From NCBI GenBank assembly GCA_004558025.1, contig SFEG01000003.1, positions 62,001 through 126,000 on the forward strand: a DNA stretch of 64,000 bases. The letters run 5' to 3'. Below, one piece after another: positions 46,101 through 55,199 of the stretch (position 1 is the first letter of the stretch; every line of letters begins with the position of its first letter). Both the position numbers and the translations under genes were made by a program. The notes beneath the pieces were generated by a model that saw only the letters and a program-made list of their open reading frames with translations, was not told the origin of the DNA and did no database searches. The stretch is from Clostridiales bacterium. GTDB lineage: Bacteria; Bacillota; Clostridia; Oscillospirales; Oscillospiraceae.

Positions 46101-46805
46101 ATGGCACAGATAACATGCAGGAACCTCAGCTTTGCCTATGACGGCGAAACAGTTCTGAGCGATATAAAATTTTCTCTCGACGCGGGCGCGTATCTGTGCA
46201 TCGTCGGCGAAAACGGCTCGGGCAAAAGTACGCTCATGCGCGGCATTTTGGGACTCAAGCAGCCGTCGAAGGGCGAAATTGTTTTTGACGATCTCAAGCC
46301 GACGGAGATAGGCTATCTCCCGCAGCAGACGCAGATACAGCGCGATTTCCCGGCCTCGGTGCGCGAGGTCGTGCTCTCGGGCAGATTAAATTCCATGCGC
46401 GGCAGGCTATTCTATAACGCCGAGGATAAGGCCGCGGCCGCCGAGAACATGGAGCGCCTCGGCATTGACGATATAGCCGACCGCTGCTATCTTGAGCTCT
46501 CCGGCGGCCAGCAGCAGCGCGTTCTGCTTGCGCGCGCGATGTGCGCGACGAAAAAGCTCCTGCTGCTCGACGAGCCTGTTACGGGGCTCGATCCCGTCGC
46601 GGCAAATGAAATGTATAACCTTATAAAGCTCGTCAATCTCTGCGATAACACGAGCGTCATCATGATATCGCACGATATCCACGCCGCTGTACGCTACGCG
46701 ACGCATATTCTGCACCTTGGCCGCAGTCAGCTGTTTTTCGGCACTACGGCGCAGTACCGCGAGAGTGACCTCGCACGCAGATTTGTGGGAGGATCGAGAG
46801 CATGA
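46101..46805 (+). CDS. znuC: zinc/manganese ABC transporter ATPase (ZnuC-like)
   Basis: 234 aa. Walker A GENGSGKST, Q-loop YLPQQTQIQRDFPASV, signature LSGGQQQRVLLARAM, Walker B LLLLDEPVTGLDP, H-loop ISHD. Energises metal uptake. 1 bp after znuA and overlapping znuB by 4 bp. Confidence 0.95.
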   Translation: MAQITCRNLSFAYDGETVLSDIKFSLDAGAYLCIVGENGSGKSTLMRGILGLKQPSKGEIVFDDLKPTEIGYLPQQTQIQRDFPASVREVVLSGRLNSMRGRLFYNAEDKAAAAENMERLGIDDIADRCYLELSGGQQQRVLLARAMCATKKLLLLDEPVTGLDPVAANEMYNLIKLVNLCDNTSVIMISHDIHAAVRYATHILHLGRSQLFFGTTAQYRESDLARRFVGGSRA

Positions 46806-47623
46806 TAGAGCTTATAAAGGAAATGTTTTCTTATCATTTCATGATCCGAGCCGTCGTTGTCGGCGTGCTGGTATCGCTGTGCGCGGCACTCTTGGGCGTG
46901 TCGCTTGTCTTAAAGCGCTATTCCATGATAGGCGACGGCCTTTCGCACGTCGGCTTCGGCGCACTGGCGATAGCCGCGGCTGCCAATATAGCACCGCTGT
47001 ATCTCGCTGTGCCGGTAGTAATAGCGGCGGCATTCCTACTACTCAGGATAAATCAGAACAGCAAGATAAAGGGCGACGCGGCGATAGCGCTGATATCGTC
47101 CTCGGCGCTTGCTATAGGTGTTGCTACCGTGTCGCTGACAACAGGAATGAACACCGACGTTTCAAACTATATGTTCGGCAGCATACTGTCCTTGAGCCGC
47201 GCCGACGCTGTCCTGAGCGTCATACTCTCCGCAGTGGTGCTTTTGATGTTTATCCTTTTGTATCCGCGCATATTCGCCGTCACATTTGACGAGACCTTTG
47301 CCCGTGCGACGGGCACGAAGGCTCAGCTTATAAACAGCATTATCGCCGTGCTCACCGCAGTCACGGTCGTTATTGGCATGCGTATGATGGGCGCGCTGCT
47401 TATCTCCAGCCTCATCATCTTTCCGGCGCTCACGGCAATGCGTCTTTGCCGCAGCTTCAAAAGCGTGGTCATATGCTCCAGCATTGTCTCGGTCGTCTGC
47501 TTTATAATCGGTATGGCTGCATCTTATGCATTCGAGCTTCCGTCCGGCGCGGCGATAGTTATCGTCAATATCATCGCTTTTGCGGCGTTTTCTTTTGCAG
47601 CTTTACTAAAAAAACGGGCGTGA
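46802..47623 (+). CDS. znuB: zinc/manganese ABC transporter permease (ZnuB-like)
   Basis: 273 aa with about eight TM helices. ABC-3 family motifs: VGVLVSLCAALLGVSLVLKR, SMIGDGLSHVGFGALAIA. Forms the membrane channel for ZnuAC. Last gene of the hexokinase-znuACB unit. Confidence 0.95.
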   Translation: MIELIKEMFSYHFMIRAVVVGVLVSLCAALLGVSLVLKRYSMIGDGLSHVGFGALAIAAAANIAPLYLAVPVVIAAAFLLLRINQNSKIKGDAAIALISSSALAIGVATVSLTTGMNTDVSNYMFGSILSLSRADAVLSVILSAVVLLMFILLYPRIFAVTFDETFARATGTKAQLINSIIAVLTAVTVVIGMRMMGALLISSLIIFPALTAMRLCRSFKSVVICSSIVSVVCFIIGMAASYAFELPSGAAIVIVNIIAFAAFSFAALLKKRA

Positions 47624-47659
47624 AACTGTACAAACCCCATAAAAATCGGCTCCGAGCGT

Positions 47660-47680
47660 AAAAATCGGGGTCGATTTTTT
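47660..47680 (+). terminator. znu operon terminator
   Basis: AAAATCG/CGATTTT with a short loop and T-run. Confidence 0.65.
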
Positions 47681-47688
47681 ATGCAAAA

Positions 47689-47812
47689 ATTCACGAAAAC
47701 AGTGAATATTCGCGCTATAATGAATAATATTCACTCAAAACATGGATTTTATAAAAAAATACGAATATTTTTTCAAAAAAGTGTTGACAAGAGTGAATAA
47801 AGATGCTAATAT
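47689..47812 (+). promoter_or_regulatory. amino-acid transporter promoter with ArgR-like half sites
   Basis: Promoter TTGACA 47784-47789, 17 bp, TAATAT 47807-47812. Half sites: ATTCAC 47689-47694, GTGAAT 47702-47707, ATGAAT 47720-47725 facing ATTCAC 47729-47734 (together TGAATAATATTCA), and GTGAAT 47793-47798 inside the promoter spacer. These resemble ArgR/AhrC boxes, suggesting arginine-responsive control. Confidence 0.5.
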
Positions 47813-47872
47813 AGGCAACGTCGTAAGGAACGGCACACAAAACAGTTTAAAAATTTTTGAGAGGTATAAAAA

Positions 47873-48802
47873 ATGAAAAAGTTTATCGCACTTCTGCTCG
47901 CGATGGTCATGGTGTTCGCACTGTGCGCATGCGGCAATGACGACGCAAAAGACAATGACGGCGACCAGGTAAAGGATTATTCGTCCATGACTCTTGACGA
48001 GCTCAAGGCAGAGCTCAAGACCGTTGAAGACGGCAAGCTCACCGTTGCTACCAGCCCCGACTTCGCTCCCTACGAGTTCTACTCCCTCGACGCTAACGGC
48101 GACGCAACTCTCGCGGGCTTCGATATCGCATTCGCTCAGTACATAGCAGATAAGCTCGGCCTTGAGCTGAACATCATCACCATGGACTTTGATGGCACCC
48201 TCGCAGAGCTCCAGGCAAAGAACGTTGATATCGGCATGGCCGGTTACTCCCCCGACCCCAAGCGTGAGAGCATCATGAGCTTCACCAAGATCTACTACAA
48301 GGGCGGCCAGTCCTTCGTGACCTCCAAGGCAAAGGCAGACGAGATCACTTCTCTTGAGACTGCAAACAACGCAAAGTACAAGATCGGTGCTCAGACCGGC
48401 TCCATCCAGTACGACCTGGCAGAGGCCAACACTCCCGACGCTGACAACATCGGCCTGACCAAGGTTCCCGACATCATCGCTGAGGTCATTTCCGGCAAGC
48501 TCGACGGCGCATTCATGGAGACCATCGTTGCAAAGGCATACCAGGCACAGTACGAGGATCTCGTCATTGTCTGCGACGTACCTTACGAGCAGGAAGGCTC
48601 CGCGATCGGAGTAAATAAGGACAACGAAGTTCTCCTTGCAGCTCTTAACCTCATCATCGACGAGGCCATAAACGACGGCAGCCTCCAGAAGTTCGTTGAC
48701 GAGGCGGGCATCCTCGCAGTCGGCGACAAGTACGAAGGCCTGCTCGACGATGCAGGTAATGTTCCCGAAGCTGACGCACCTGCAGACGACACCGCAGCAT
48801 AA
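47873..48802 (+). CDS. amino-acid ABC transporter substrate-binding lipoprotein
   Basis: 309 aa. Lipobox LCAC after the signal peptide, acidic linker, then SBP family 3 fold: LTVATSPDFAPYEFYSLDAN, GFDIAFAQYIADKLGLEL, DIGMAGYSPDPKR, YKIGAQTGSIQYDLAE. Binds polar or basic amino acids in homologues. The C-terminus is an Ala/Asp-rich tail. First gene of the transporter operon. Confidence 0.93.
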   Translation: MKKFIALLLAMVMVFALCACGNDDAKDNDGDQVKDYSSMTLDELKAELKTVEDGKLTVATSPDFAPYEFYSLDANGDATLAGFDIAFAQYIADKLGLELNIITMDFDGTLAELQAKNVDIGMAGYSPDPKRESIMSFTKIYYKGGQSFVTSKAKADEITSLETANNAKYKIGAQTGSIQYDLAEANTPDADNIGLTKVPDIIAEVISGKLDGAFMETIVAKAYQAQYEDLVIVCDVPYEQEGSAIGVNKDNEVLLAALNLIIDEAINDGSLQKFVDEAGILAVGDKYEGLLDDAGNVPEADAPADDTAA

Positions 48803-48884
48803 CGATAGATAATAACGAAATTTCTCCCCGGAGAATCTCCGGGGAGAATTTCCCGTATACACAGTTTTGAAAGGGGAAGGACGT

Positions 48885-49664
48885 ATGTTTTTTACTCCGG
48901 AGGGATTCTCAATGACATGGGATTACAGGCAGTTGTTTATAGACGGCCTTGTCTGCACGGTATCCCTGTCCGCGTTGACCGTTATATTCGGTTTTATTCT
49001 CGCACTGCTGCTTGCGGTCATGCGCCTGAGCAAATGGCAGCCGTTCGGCTTTCTTGCACTCGATAAGCACGGCCACCTGCGCGAGGATGGCTTTCTCGCG
49101 GCTCTCGGCCGCTTTAACCCTGTTTCCTTTATCGCAAGCGTTTATGTCGAGCTCTTCCGCGCAACGCCTATGCTCGTTCAGCTCTTCATTATATATTATG
49201 TGGTGTTTGCAAACATCGATATCCCCTCGTTCAAGCTCTTCGGAACCATCCGCTTTGAGCGTTTCGTTCCCGGTGTTGTCGCACTGAGCCTCAACTCCGC
49301 GGCGTATTTGAGTGAGATCATCCGCTCCGGCATCCAGAGCATCGACGGCGGACAGACGGAGGCTGCGCGCTCCCTGGGTCTTACTCAGGCGCAGAACATG
49401 CGCTTTATCATACTGCCGCAGGCAATTAAGAATATCCTCCCGGCTATCGCGAACGAATTTGTCACGATAATCAAGGAGTCCTCTATCTGCTACACCATCG
49501 GCGTTGGTGAGATAATGTATGCAGTCACATCCATCAAGGGCGCAACGTTCCGTATCGCAGAGCCGCTCGTTGTCGCAACGGCAGTGTACTTCTGCCTGAC
49601 ATTCCCCACCTCCAAGATAATCGAACATTTTGAAAGGAAGATGAGCGTCGGTGACAAACGATAA
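48885..49664 (+). CDS. amino-acid ABC transporter permease (HisM/GlnP type)
   Basis: 259 aa from ATG 48885 (AAGGGGAAGG upstream). TM helices and the EAA-like loop [20 protein letters not shown] followed by [21 protein letters not shown] cytosolic insertion between helices 1 and 2 ([16 protein letters not shown]) is slightly longer than usual. Overlaps the ATPase gene by 14 bp. Confidence 0.93.
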   Translation: MFFTPEGFSMTWDYRQLFIDGLVCTVSLSALTVIFGFILALLLAVMRLSKWQPFGFLALDKHGHLREDGFLAALGRFNPVSFIASVYVELFRATPMLVQLFIIYYVVFANIDIPSFKLFGTIRFERFVPGVVALSLNSAAYLSEIIRSGIQSIDGGQTEAARSLGLTQAQNMRFIILPQAIKNILPAIANEFVTIIKESSICYTIGVGEIMYAVTSIKGATFRIAEPLVVATAVYFCLTFPTSKIIEHFERKMSVGDKR

Positions 49665-50394
49665 ACTTATACAGGTAAAAGACCTGAAGAAATACTACAA
49701 AAAGGGCGTTATCAAGGCGCTCGACGGCGTTACGGTCGATATCAACCGCGGCGACGTTATGGTCGTCATCGGCCCTTCCGGCTCCGGCAAGTCAACGCTC
49801 CTGCGCTCGCTGAATCTGCTTGAGGAGCCCACGAGCGGCAGCATTATCTTCGAAAACGTCGATATAACCAATAAGAAGATAGACATAAACAAGCACCGTC
49901 AGAAGATGGGCATGGTCTTCCAGCACTTTAACCTCTTCCCACACAAGACGATACTTGAAAACATGATTCTCGCGCCCGTCGAGGTCAAAAAGGTGCCAGT
50001 TGACGAGGCCAAGGCCAAGGCGATGGAGCTATTAAAGCGCGTCGGCCTTGAGGACCGTGCCGATGCATACCCAATCCAGCTCTCCGGCGGCCAGAAGCAG
50101 CGTATAGCGATCGTCCGCGCACTGTGCATGGAGCCCGACGTCATGCTCTTTGACGAGCCGACGAGTGCGCTTGACCCCGAGATGGTCGGCGAGGTGCTCG
50201 ATGTTATGAAGGAGCTTGCGCACGAGGGCATGACGATGGTCGTTGTCACCCACGAGATGGGCTTTGCCCGCGAGGTCGGCAATCGAGTCCTGTTTATGGC
50301 CGACGGCAAGCTCGTCGAGGAGGGCACGCCTGAGGACATCTTCGAGCATCCTCAGAGCGAGCGCTTGCAGGACTTCCTTTCCAAGGTGCTTTGA
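49651..50394 (+). CDS. amino-acid ABC transporter ATPase (GlnQ/HisP type)
   Basis: 247 aa from GTG 49651. Walker [10 protein letters not shown], signature [15 protein letters not shown], Walker [25 protein letters not shown]. Completes the uptake system. The M20 gene starts 1 bp after its stop. Confidence 0.96.
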   Translation: MTNDKLIQVKDLKKYYKKGVIKALDGVTVDINRGDVMVVIGPSGSGKSTLLRSLNLLEEPTSGSIIFENVDITNKKIDINKHRQKMGMVFQHFNLFPHKTILENMILAPVEVKKVPVDEAKAKAMELLKRVGLEDRADAYPIQLSGGQKQRIAIVRALCMEPDVMLFDEPTSALDPEMVGEVLDVMKELAHEGMTMVVVTHEMGFAREVGNRVLFMADGKLVEEGTPEDIFEHPQSERLQDFLSKVL

Positions 50395-50395
50395 T

Positions 50396-51847
50396 ATGAA
50401 TGAAATAAAGACTAAACTCAAAAACGCCGCCATAGATTCCATTGAATCTATGGCGGACCTCTACGAAAAAACAGCCGACGAGATATGGGATAACCCGGAG
50501 CTGTCGCTCAAGGAATACAAGGCCGCGGCGCTTTACTGCAAAATACTGCGCGAGCATGGCTTTGAGGTACACGAAAAGCTCTGCGGTATCGACACCGCGT
50601 TCTGCGGCTCGTTCGGCAGCGGCAGACCCTATATCGGTGTGCTCGGAGAGTTCGATGCGCTCTCCGGCCTTTCGCAGAAGGCGGGGCTATGCGAAAAAGA
50701 CTCTGTCGTCCATGACGGAAACGGCCACGGCTGCGGACACAATCTGCTGGGCGTAGCCTCGCTTGCAGCGGCCTTTGCCGTTAAGAAATATCTTGAGGAT
50801 AGCGGCAGCAGCGGCACGGTCATTTTCTTCGGCTGTCCCGGAGAAGAGGGCGGCAGCGGCAAAGCGTTCATGGCGCGCGAGCGTGCTTGGGAAAAGCTCG
50901 ATGCCGCGTTCTGCTGGCATCCCGCGGACGTCAATCAGGTAAAGACCGGCACAAACAACTCATCCATTCAGGTGCTGTATAAATTCAAGGGTACAGCCGC
51001 GCACGCGGCGGCGTGCCCGGAGCTTGGCCGCAGTGCGCTCGATGCCGTTGAGCTGATGAATATCGGCGTGCAGTTTCTGCGCGAGCATATGACAGACGAC
51101 TGCCGCGTACACTACGCGATAACAAACACGGGCGGCATTTCGCCGAACGTCGTCCAGTCCGAGGCCGAGGTGCTGTATATGACGCGCGCAAACAAAGTCA
51201 AGGACTGCGTCGAGCTGCAAAAGCGCGTGGACAAGATAGCCGAGGGTGCGGCGCTTATGACCGAGACGAGCCTGGAGCGCGTTTTCATAGACGGCACGGC
51301 GGAGCTCCTGCCGAACTTCACACTCGAGAAGCTCATGTACGATAATTTCGAAAAGATCGGCGTTCCGCAATATACGGACGCAGAGCGCGAGTTTGCCGCC
51401 GAGCTGCGCAAGACCTTCCCCAAGCAGAGCTCCGCTCCCGGCATCGGCGCGCATTTTGACGCGGATATTGCCGAGACCGTCATGGAGAAGACGCACGATC
51501 TCGCAGAGCCCCTCAACGATTTTCTCATGCCTTACTACTCCGGCACCGGCTTCATAGCCGGCAGCACCGACGTCGGCGATGTCAGCTGGCTTACCCCGGC
51601 CGCACAGATCGAGACCGTAACATGGCCGAGCGGTATGCCCGGACATACATGGCAGACCGTTGCCTGCGGCAAAAGCAGCATCGCCTATAAGGGCATGCTC
51701 TGTGCGGGCAAGGTCATGGCGGCATCGGTCATCGACCTTATCGAAGACCCAAAGCTTTTAAAGGCTGTGCGCGAGGAGTTCAAGCGCCGCTCGAAGGGCG
51801 GCTATACCTGCCCGATCGAGCCCGGCGCTGTGCCCATAGCGCTTTGA
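50396..51847 (+). CDS. M20-family amidohydrolase (AbgB-like)
   Basis: 483 aa metallopeptidase. Metal-ligand regions: GVLGEFDALSGLSQ, GHGCGHNLLGVASLAAAF, CPGEEGGSGKAFMARE. A dimerisation domain lies in the middle and the final metal His in GMPGHTWQTVACGKS. Similar to aminobenzoyl-glutamate or acyl-amino-acid hydrolases. ATG 50396 is 1 bp after the ABC ATPase stop, so the transporter may import its N-acylated or conjugated amino-acid substrate. Confidence 0.9.
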   Translation: MNEIKTKLKNAAIDSIESMADLYEKTADEIWDNPELSLKEYKAAALYCKILREHGFEVHEKLCGIDTAFCGSFGSGRPYIGVLGEFDALSGLSQKAGLCEKDSVVHDGNGHGCGHNLLGVASLAAAFAVKKYLEDSGSSGTVIFFGCPGEEGGSGKAFMARERAWEKLDAAFCWHPADVNQVKTGTNNSSIQVLYKFKGTAAHAAACPELGRSALDAVELMNIGVQFLREHMTDDCRVHYAITNTGGISPNVVQSEAEVLYMTRANKVKDCVELQKRVDKIAEGAALMTETSLERVFIDGTAELLPNFTLEKLMYDNFEKIGVPQYTDAEREFAAELRKTFPKQSSAPGIGAHFDADIAETVMEKTHDLAEPLNDFLMPYYSGTGFIAGSTDVGDVSWLTPAAQIETVTWPSGMPGHTWQTVACGKSSIAYKGMLCAGKVMAASVIDLIEDPKLLKAVREEFKRRSKGGYTCPIEPGAVPIAL

Positions 51848-51941
51848 CACGGTAATATTTTGTTAGTTAACAAATTAGTGCTTTTATTTTTCATTTGTTT
51901 ATGCTATACTTCGAGTGTTTGTGCACATTGGAGGCATTGAT

Positions 51942-52565
51942 ATGAAAAATAAGCTTATCTTCGTCCTGGTGCTGCTGCTTATGGCGGCCGCGCTGCCGCT
52001 TTCGGCAAGCGCTGAGCTCGGGCTCAAGCCCGTTGCCGACCCTTGGGACGATCCGAATAACCTCATAAAGGACGGGCAGACTTACACGGCGTACAATGAT
52101 GACGGATATATCGTCGCGTGGGAGACGCCCGAATGCGACGTTAACGGCAAATACATGCTGATTAAAAACGACACCGAGCTTAAGGTAGAATACCGCGTGA
52201 GCTACATGGGCGATGTGCCCTGGGGTCATGTCACGGTCTCCGCCGACAACGGCGAGAGCTTTACCGGCTGGGTGCTCATGAGCGATCTTCTCGGAGCAGA
52301 CGGCAAGCCTGCCGCGCAGGCGCCGATCGAGGTCCCCGATCATCCGATGATAGCAGACCCCACGCCCGAGCCGACAGAGGAGCCGGATGAGGCGGAGGTC
52401 ACGCCGACGCCGACGGTGCCCGTTCGCCCCGAGCAGGCCATAAGCATCAATAATACCTATAACGCCGCAATAGTGTACACCTCGGTGGCGATCGCGGCCG
52501 TTGCGATAGCATTTGCTATACTCGTTCTCGTTAAGCATAAGGCGCTCAACAAAAAAGGCGAGTAA
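51942..52565 (+). CDS. signal-peptide protein with C-terminal membrane anchor, SH3-like ectodomain
   Basis: 207 aa. Signal peptide (LIFVLVLLLMAAALPLSASA). The ectodomain has a Trp/Gly pattern (VPWGHVTVSADNGESFTGWV) like bacterial SH3 folds, a Pro/Glu/Thr linker (TPEPTEEPDEAEVTPTPTVP) and a C-terminal TM helix with basic tail. Start at ATG 51942 after GGAGGC. Monocistronic. Function unknown; a wall-facing sensor or binding protein is plausible. Confidence 0.75.
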   Translation: MKNKLIFVLVLLLMAAALPLSASAELGLKPVADPWDDPNNLIKDGQTYTAYNDDGYIVAWETPECDVNGKYMLIKNDTELKVEYRVSYMGDVPWGHVTVSADNGESFTGWVLMSDLLGADGKPAAQAPIEVPDHPMIADPTPEPTEEPDEAEVTPTPTVPVRPEQAISINNTYNAAIVYTSVAIAAVAIAFAILVLVKHKALNKKGE

Positions 52566-52608
52566 AACGCAAAAGTAAGGACATAATAATATCTGCAAAT
52601 CAAAAACC

Positions 52609-52665
52609 TTAGCACTCAAAAACAGAGAGTGCTAAGGTTTACAATTTGTTAATATAAAATACTAT
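52609..52665 (+). promoter_or_regulatory. CIRCE operator and promoter of hsp20
   Basis: Perfect CIRCE: TTAGCACTC 52609-52617, nine bases, GAGTGCTAA 52627-52635. Immediately downstream are TTTACA 52638-52643 and TACTAT 52660-52665 (16-bp spacer). Predicts HrcA control of hsp20. The CIRCE lies just upstream of the -35 here, rather than downstream of -10 as at groESL. Confidence 0.9.
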
Positions 52666-52775
52666 ATTTGTTCATAATTATATGGTACTTTATATACAAC
52701 AAGAAACGAAAGACATAAACAAAGAATCAAGTTTCGAGTTTAAGTCTTTCCTCAAATCATCAGGAGGTATTGATT

Positions 52776-53207
52776 ATGTTTGAACTTACACCGTTTGGCT
52801 ATCGCAGAGTTGCATCTTATAATCCTTTCCGTGAGCTCGAGGAAATGAGCCACAACTTCTGGAACGACGCAGACGTAAGCGGCTTCCGCACCGACATCAA
52901 AAAGGTCGACGGCAGCTATGTCCTCGAAGCAGAGCTCCCCGGCTTCAAGAAGGAGGATATCAACATTGATATCGACAAGGATTGCCTGACCATTTCCGCG
53001 GAGCGCAAATCCGAGGAAAAAGAAGAAAAGGGCGACAATGGCTTTGTCCGCCGCGAGCGTTACTACGGCTCGTTCAGCCGCAGCTTCAACATCAAGGGCA
53101 TCGATTCCGATGCCATCACCGCCGAGTATAACGACGGCGTTCTGACTCTGACGATGCCGGAGAAGACCCCCGAGGTCCCCGCGGCAAGACGTCTTGAGAT
53201 AAAGTAA
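52776..53207 (+). CDS. small heat-shock protein, Hsp20/alpha-crystallin family
   Basis: 143 aa. N-terminal FGYRRVASYNPFRELEEM, then the alpha-crystallin domain (DIKKVDGSYVLEAELPGFKK, RYYGSFSRSFNIKGI, YNDGVLTLTMPEK). An ATP-independent holdase. AGGAGGT precedes ATG 52776. Under a CIRCE element. Confidence 0.96.
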   Translation: MFELTPFGYRRVASYNPFRELEEMSHNFWNDADVSGFRTDIKKVDGSYVLEAELPGFKKEDINIDIDKDCLTISAERKSEEKEEKGDNGFVRRERYYGSFSRSFNIKGIDSDAITAEYNDGVLTLTMPEKTPEVPAARRLEIK

Positions 53208-53273
53208 TTCCGATATTCCGAAGCAGATCAGATAGTTTTTCTTTCATCCTCTCTCTTCCCCATAAAACAGAAG

Positions 53274-53300
53274 ACCCGATGCTTTTGCATCGGGTTTTTT
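53274..53300 (+). terminator. hsp20 terminator
   Basis: ACCCGATGC/GCATCGGGT with a 4-nt loop and T-run. Confidence 0.85.
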
Positions 53301-53368
53301 GTTGCCATTGGAAGGCCTTTATGATAATATTTTAGACAAAGAGAATATATTAGTAAAGGAGAGAAGAG

Positions 53369-55153
53369 ATGAAAAAACGCCTTATAGCGCTGTTTTTGGT
53401 CATATTTATGCTCTGCACGCTGCTTCCGATCGGCGCGCTTGCCGATCAGATGGTTTATATAACCGACACGGGCATCAAGTATCACAAATACGGATGCAGG
53501 TATCTGAGCGAATCGGGCTATGCCGTGACGCTCGACTATGCCGTAAGATGCGGGTATAAGCCCTGCTCAATTTGCCACAAGACTTCTTCGGGCGAGGGGG
53601 TTGCCGGGTTTACTGATGTTGCCCCAGGGCAGTATTACAGCAGCGCCGTTGAATGGGCTGTCAAGAACGACATTACGCAGGGCGTAACCGATACCCGATT
53701 TGCGCCAAACGATCCCTGCACCAGGGCACAGGTGGTTACATTTATGTACCGTGCCGACGGCGGGCCGAATGTCGACGTCGTCATGGCCTTTGACGATGTT
53801 CATTACCTTGATTATTACTACAGAGCCGTGCGCTGGGCGGTTAAAAACAATGTGACGACAGGTGTTGGCGGAAATCGCTTTGCGCCCGACGAGCCCTGCA
53901 CCAGGGCGCAGGTCGTGACATTCCTGTACCGAGCGGCCGGTGAGCCCGATGTAGGGGGCAGCTGCAGCTTTACGGACGTTGCGCAGAGCGCATACTATCG
54001 CAGCGCCGTCATATGGGCTTTGGAAAACGGAATAACCGACGGTACGGCGCCCGGCAAATTCTCGCCGAACGAGACGTGCACGCGCGGCCAGATCGTCACA
54101 TTCCTTTATCGCTATTATAACAGCGATACGCCCGACCCCACGCCTACGCCCGACCCTACACCCACGCCGACACCGGCTCCGTCCGGCGACAGTGAGTATA
54201 TCGTAAGCGGAAAGCTTCCGTATCCCTGCCCAACACCGGAAAGCGGCGTTCCGTCGCCTACGGACACTGCGACGCACGACAATGTCCTCGCGCTTTTGGA
54301 TGAATACTGCCCGAACGGAGCGTACATCCTGCGTGCTACGGAACAGGACGGCGCCGAGTTCATGACATGGATGAATAATGGAGGACTAATTGAAGATCTG
54401 AGTACGGCGGTGCATGAACAGGAGCACATCTACACAGCATTTAACACTCAGTACAGCACTAAGAGAGATCCTGTCACAGGCGAATACGGGATCTCTAAGG
54501 TTCGCGCCTATTATACCGGCGAGGGCAGGCACATTATGGTTCCCGAAACCGATACTTATCAGACCGAGGAGATAGCGGCTATCGTGCCCGAAGATCTGCG
54601 CAGCTTCAGATACAGCACCTATGTCGGAGCGGGCGCTGAGGTCGACTCCAATGTCAACGGCATATACGGCCTGATGAATGAGTTCACGGCCTACTGCTGG
54701 GGTTCGATAACTAATGTCTCGATGTATGAATACTTCCTTGATCAGCCGTTTTCCAGGGAAAACTGGTTCGAATATGTGGCGATGTCAAGCAGCGACTATT
54801 ATGCATATTCGGAATTCAAATTCTTTATCCTGTCTTATCTAATATACGCCAAGGAAAATTATCCCGAGATTTACGCAGAAACAATGGACAATCAAGCGCT
54901 GCGTGATGCGTTCAGAATAGTCGAGGCACGCTATCGCGGTGTGGTCGAGCAGTATTTTGCAAATCTCGATAAAACGGAGGAATATCTCAAGGCCAACGGT
55001 CTGCCCGCATTTCAGGATAATGGTTATTTCTATATAAGCAACGGCGGCTCAGGTTATAGCTTAATCGATACGTTTGTGAGTACCTACGAGCTTCTTGAAA
55101 ATGCGATGCAGGCGCCCGAATATGTCGAGATGTACAATTTAATGATTAAATAA
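53369..55153 (+). CDS. SLH-anchored putative zinc metallopeptidase
   Basis: 594 aa surface protein. Signal peptide (about 1-25). Small Cys-rich Ada-like module (YHKYGCRYLSESGYA to GYKPCSICH). Three SLH repeats at about 80-245 (FTDVAPGQYYSSAVEWAVKN and two more), a TPDPTPTPDPTPTPTP linker, then an unfamiliar domain. That domain contains HEQEH at residues 348-352, an HExxH zincin motif, with a candidate third ligand Glu at residue 438 (NEFTAY). I do not recognise the peptidase family. Probably S-layer/wall attached and acting outside the cell. Confidence 0.75.
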   Translation: MKKRLIALFLVIFMLCTLLPIGALADQMVYITDTGIKYHKYGCRYLSESGYAVTLDYAVRCGYKPCSICHKTSSGEGVAGFTDVAPGQYYSSAVEWAVKNDITQGVTDTRFAPNDPCTRAQVVTFMYRADGGPNVDVVMAFDDVHYLDYYYRAVRWAVKNNVTTGVGGNRFAPDEPCTRAQVVTFLYRAAGEPDVGGSCSFTDVAQSAYYRSAVIWALENGITDGTAPGKFSPNETCTRGQIVTFLYRYYNSDTPDPTPTPDPTPTPTPAPSGDSEYIVSGKLPYPCPTPESGVPSPTDTATHDNVLALLDEYCPNGAYILRATEQDGAEFMTWMNNGGLIEDLSTAVHEQEHIYTAFNTQYSTKRDPVTGEYGISKVRAYYTGEGRHIMVPETDTYQTEEIAAIVPEDLRSFRYSTYVGAGAEVDSNVNGIYGLMNEFTAYCWGSITNVSMYEYFLDQPFSRENWFEYVAMSSSDYYAYSEFKFFILSYLIYAKENYPEIYAETMDNQALRDAFRIVEARYRGVVEQYFANLDKTEEYLKANGLPAFQDNGYFYISNGGSGYSLIDTFVSTYELLENAMQAPEYVEMYNLMIK

Positions 55154-55164
55154 TAAGTAATATA

Positions 55165-55194
55165 AAAATCCCCACTCCTCGGAGTGGGGATTTT
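55165..55194. terminator. bidirectional terminator
   Basis: AAAATCCCCACTCC/GGAGTGGGGATTTT with a 2-nt loop. Serves the zincin gene and the convergent FMN oxidoreductase. Confidence 0.9.
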
Positions 55195-55199
55195 GCTGC

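Noticed and set aside
47735..48862. Minus-strand frame of 375 codons over the amino-acid binding protein
   Set aside because: Antisense shadow of a clear lipoprotein gene; extends into the AT-rich promoter only by chance.
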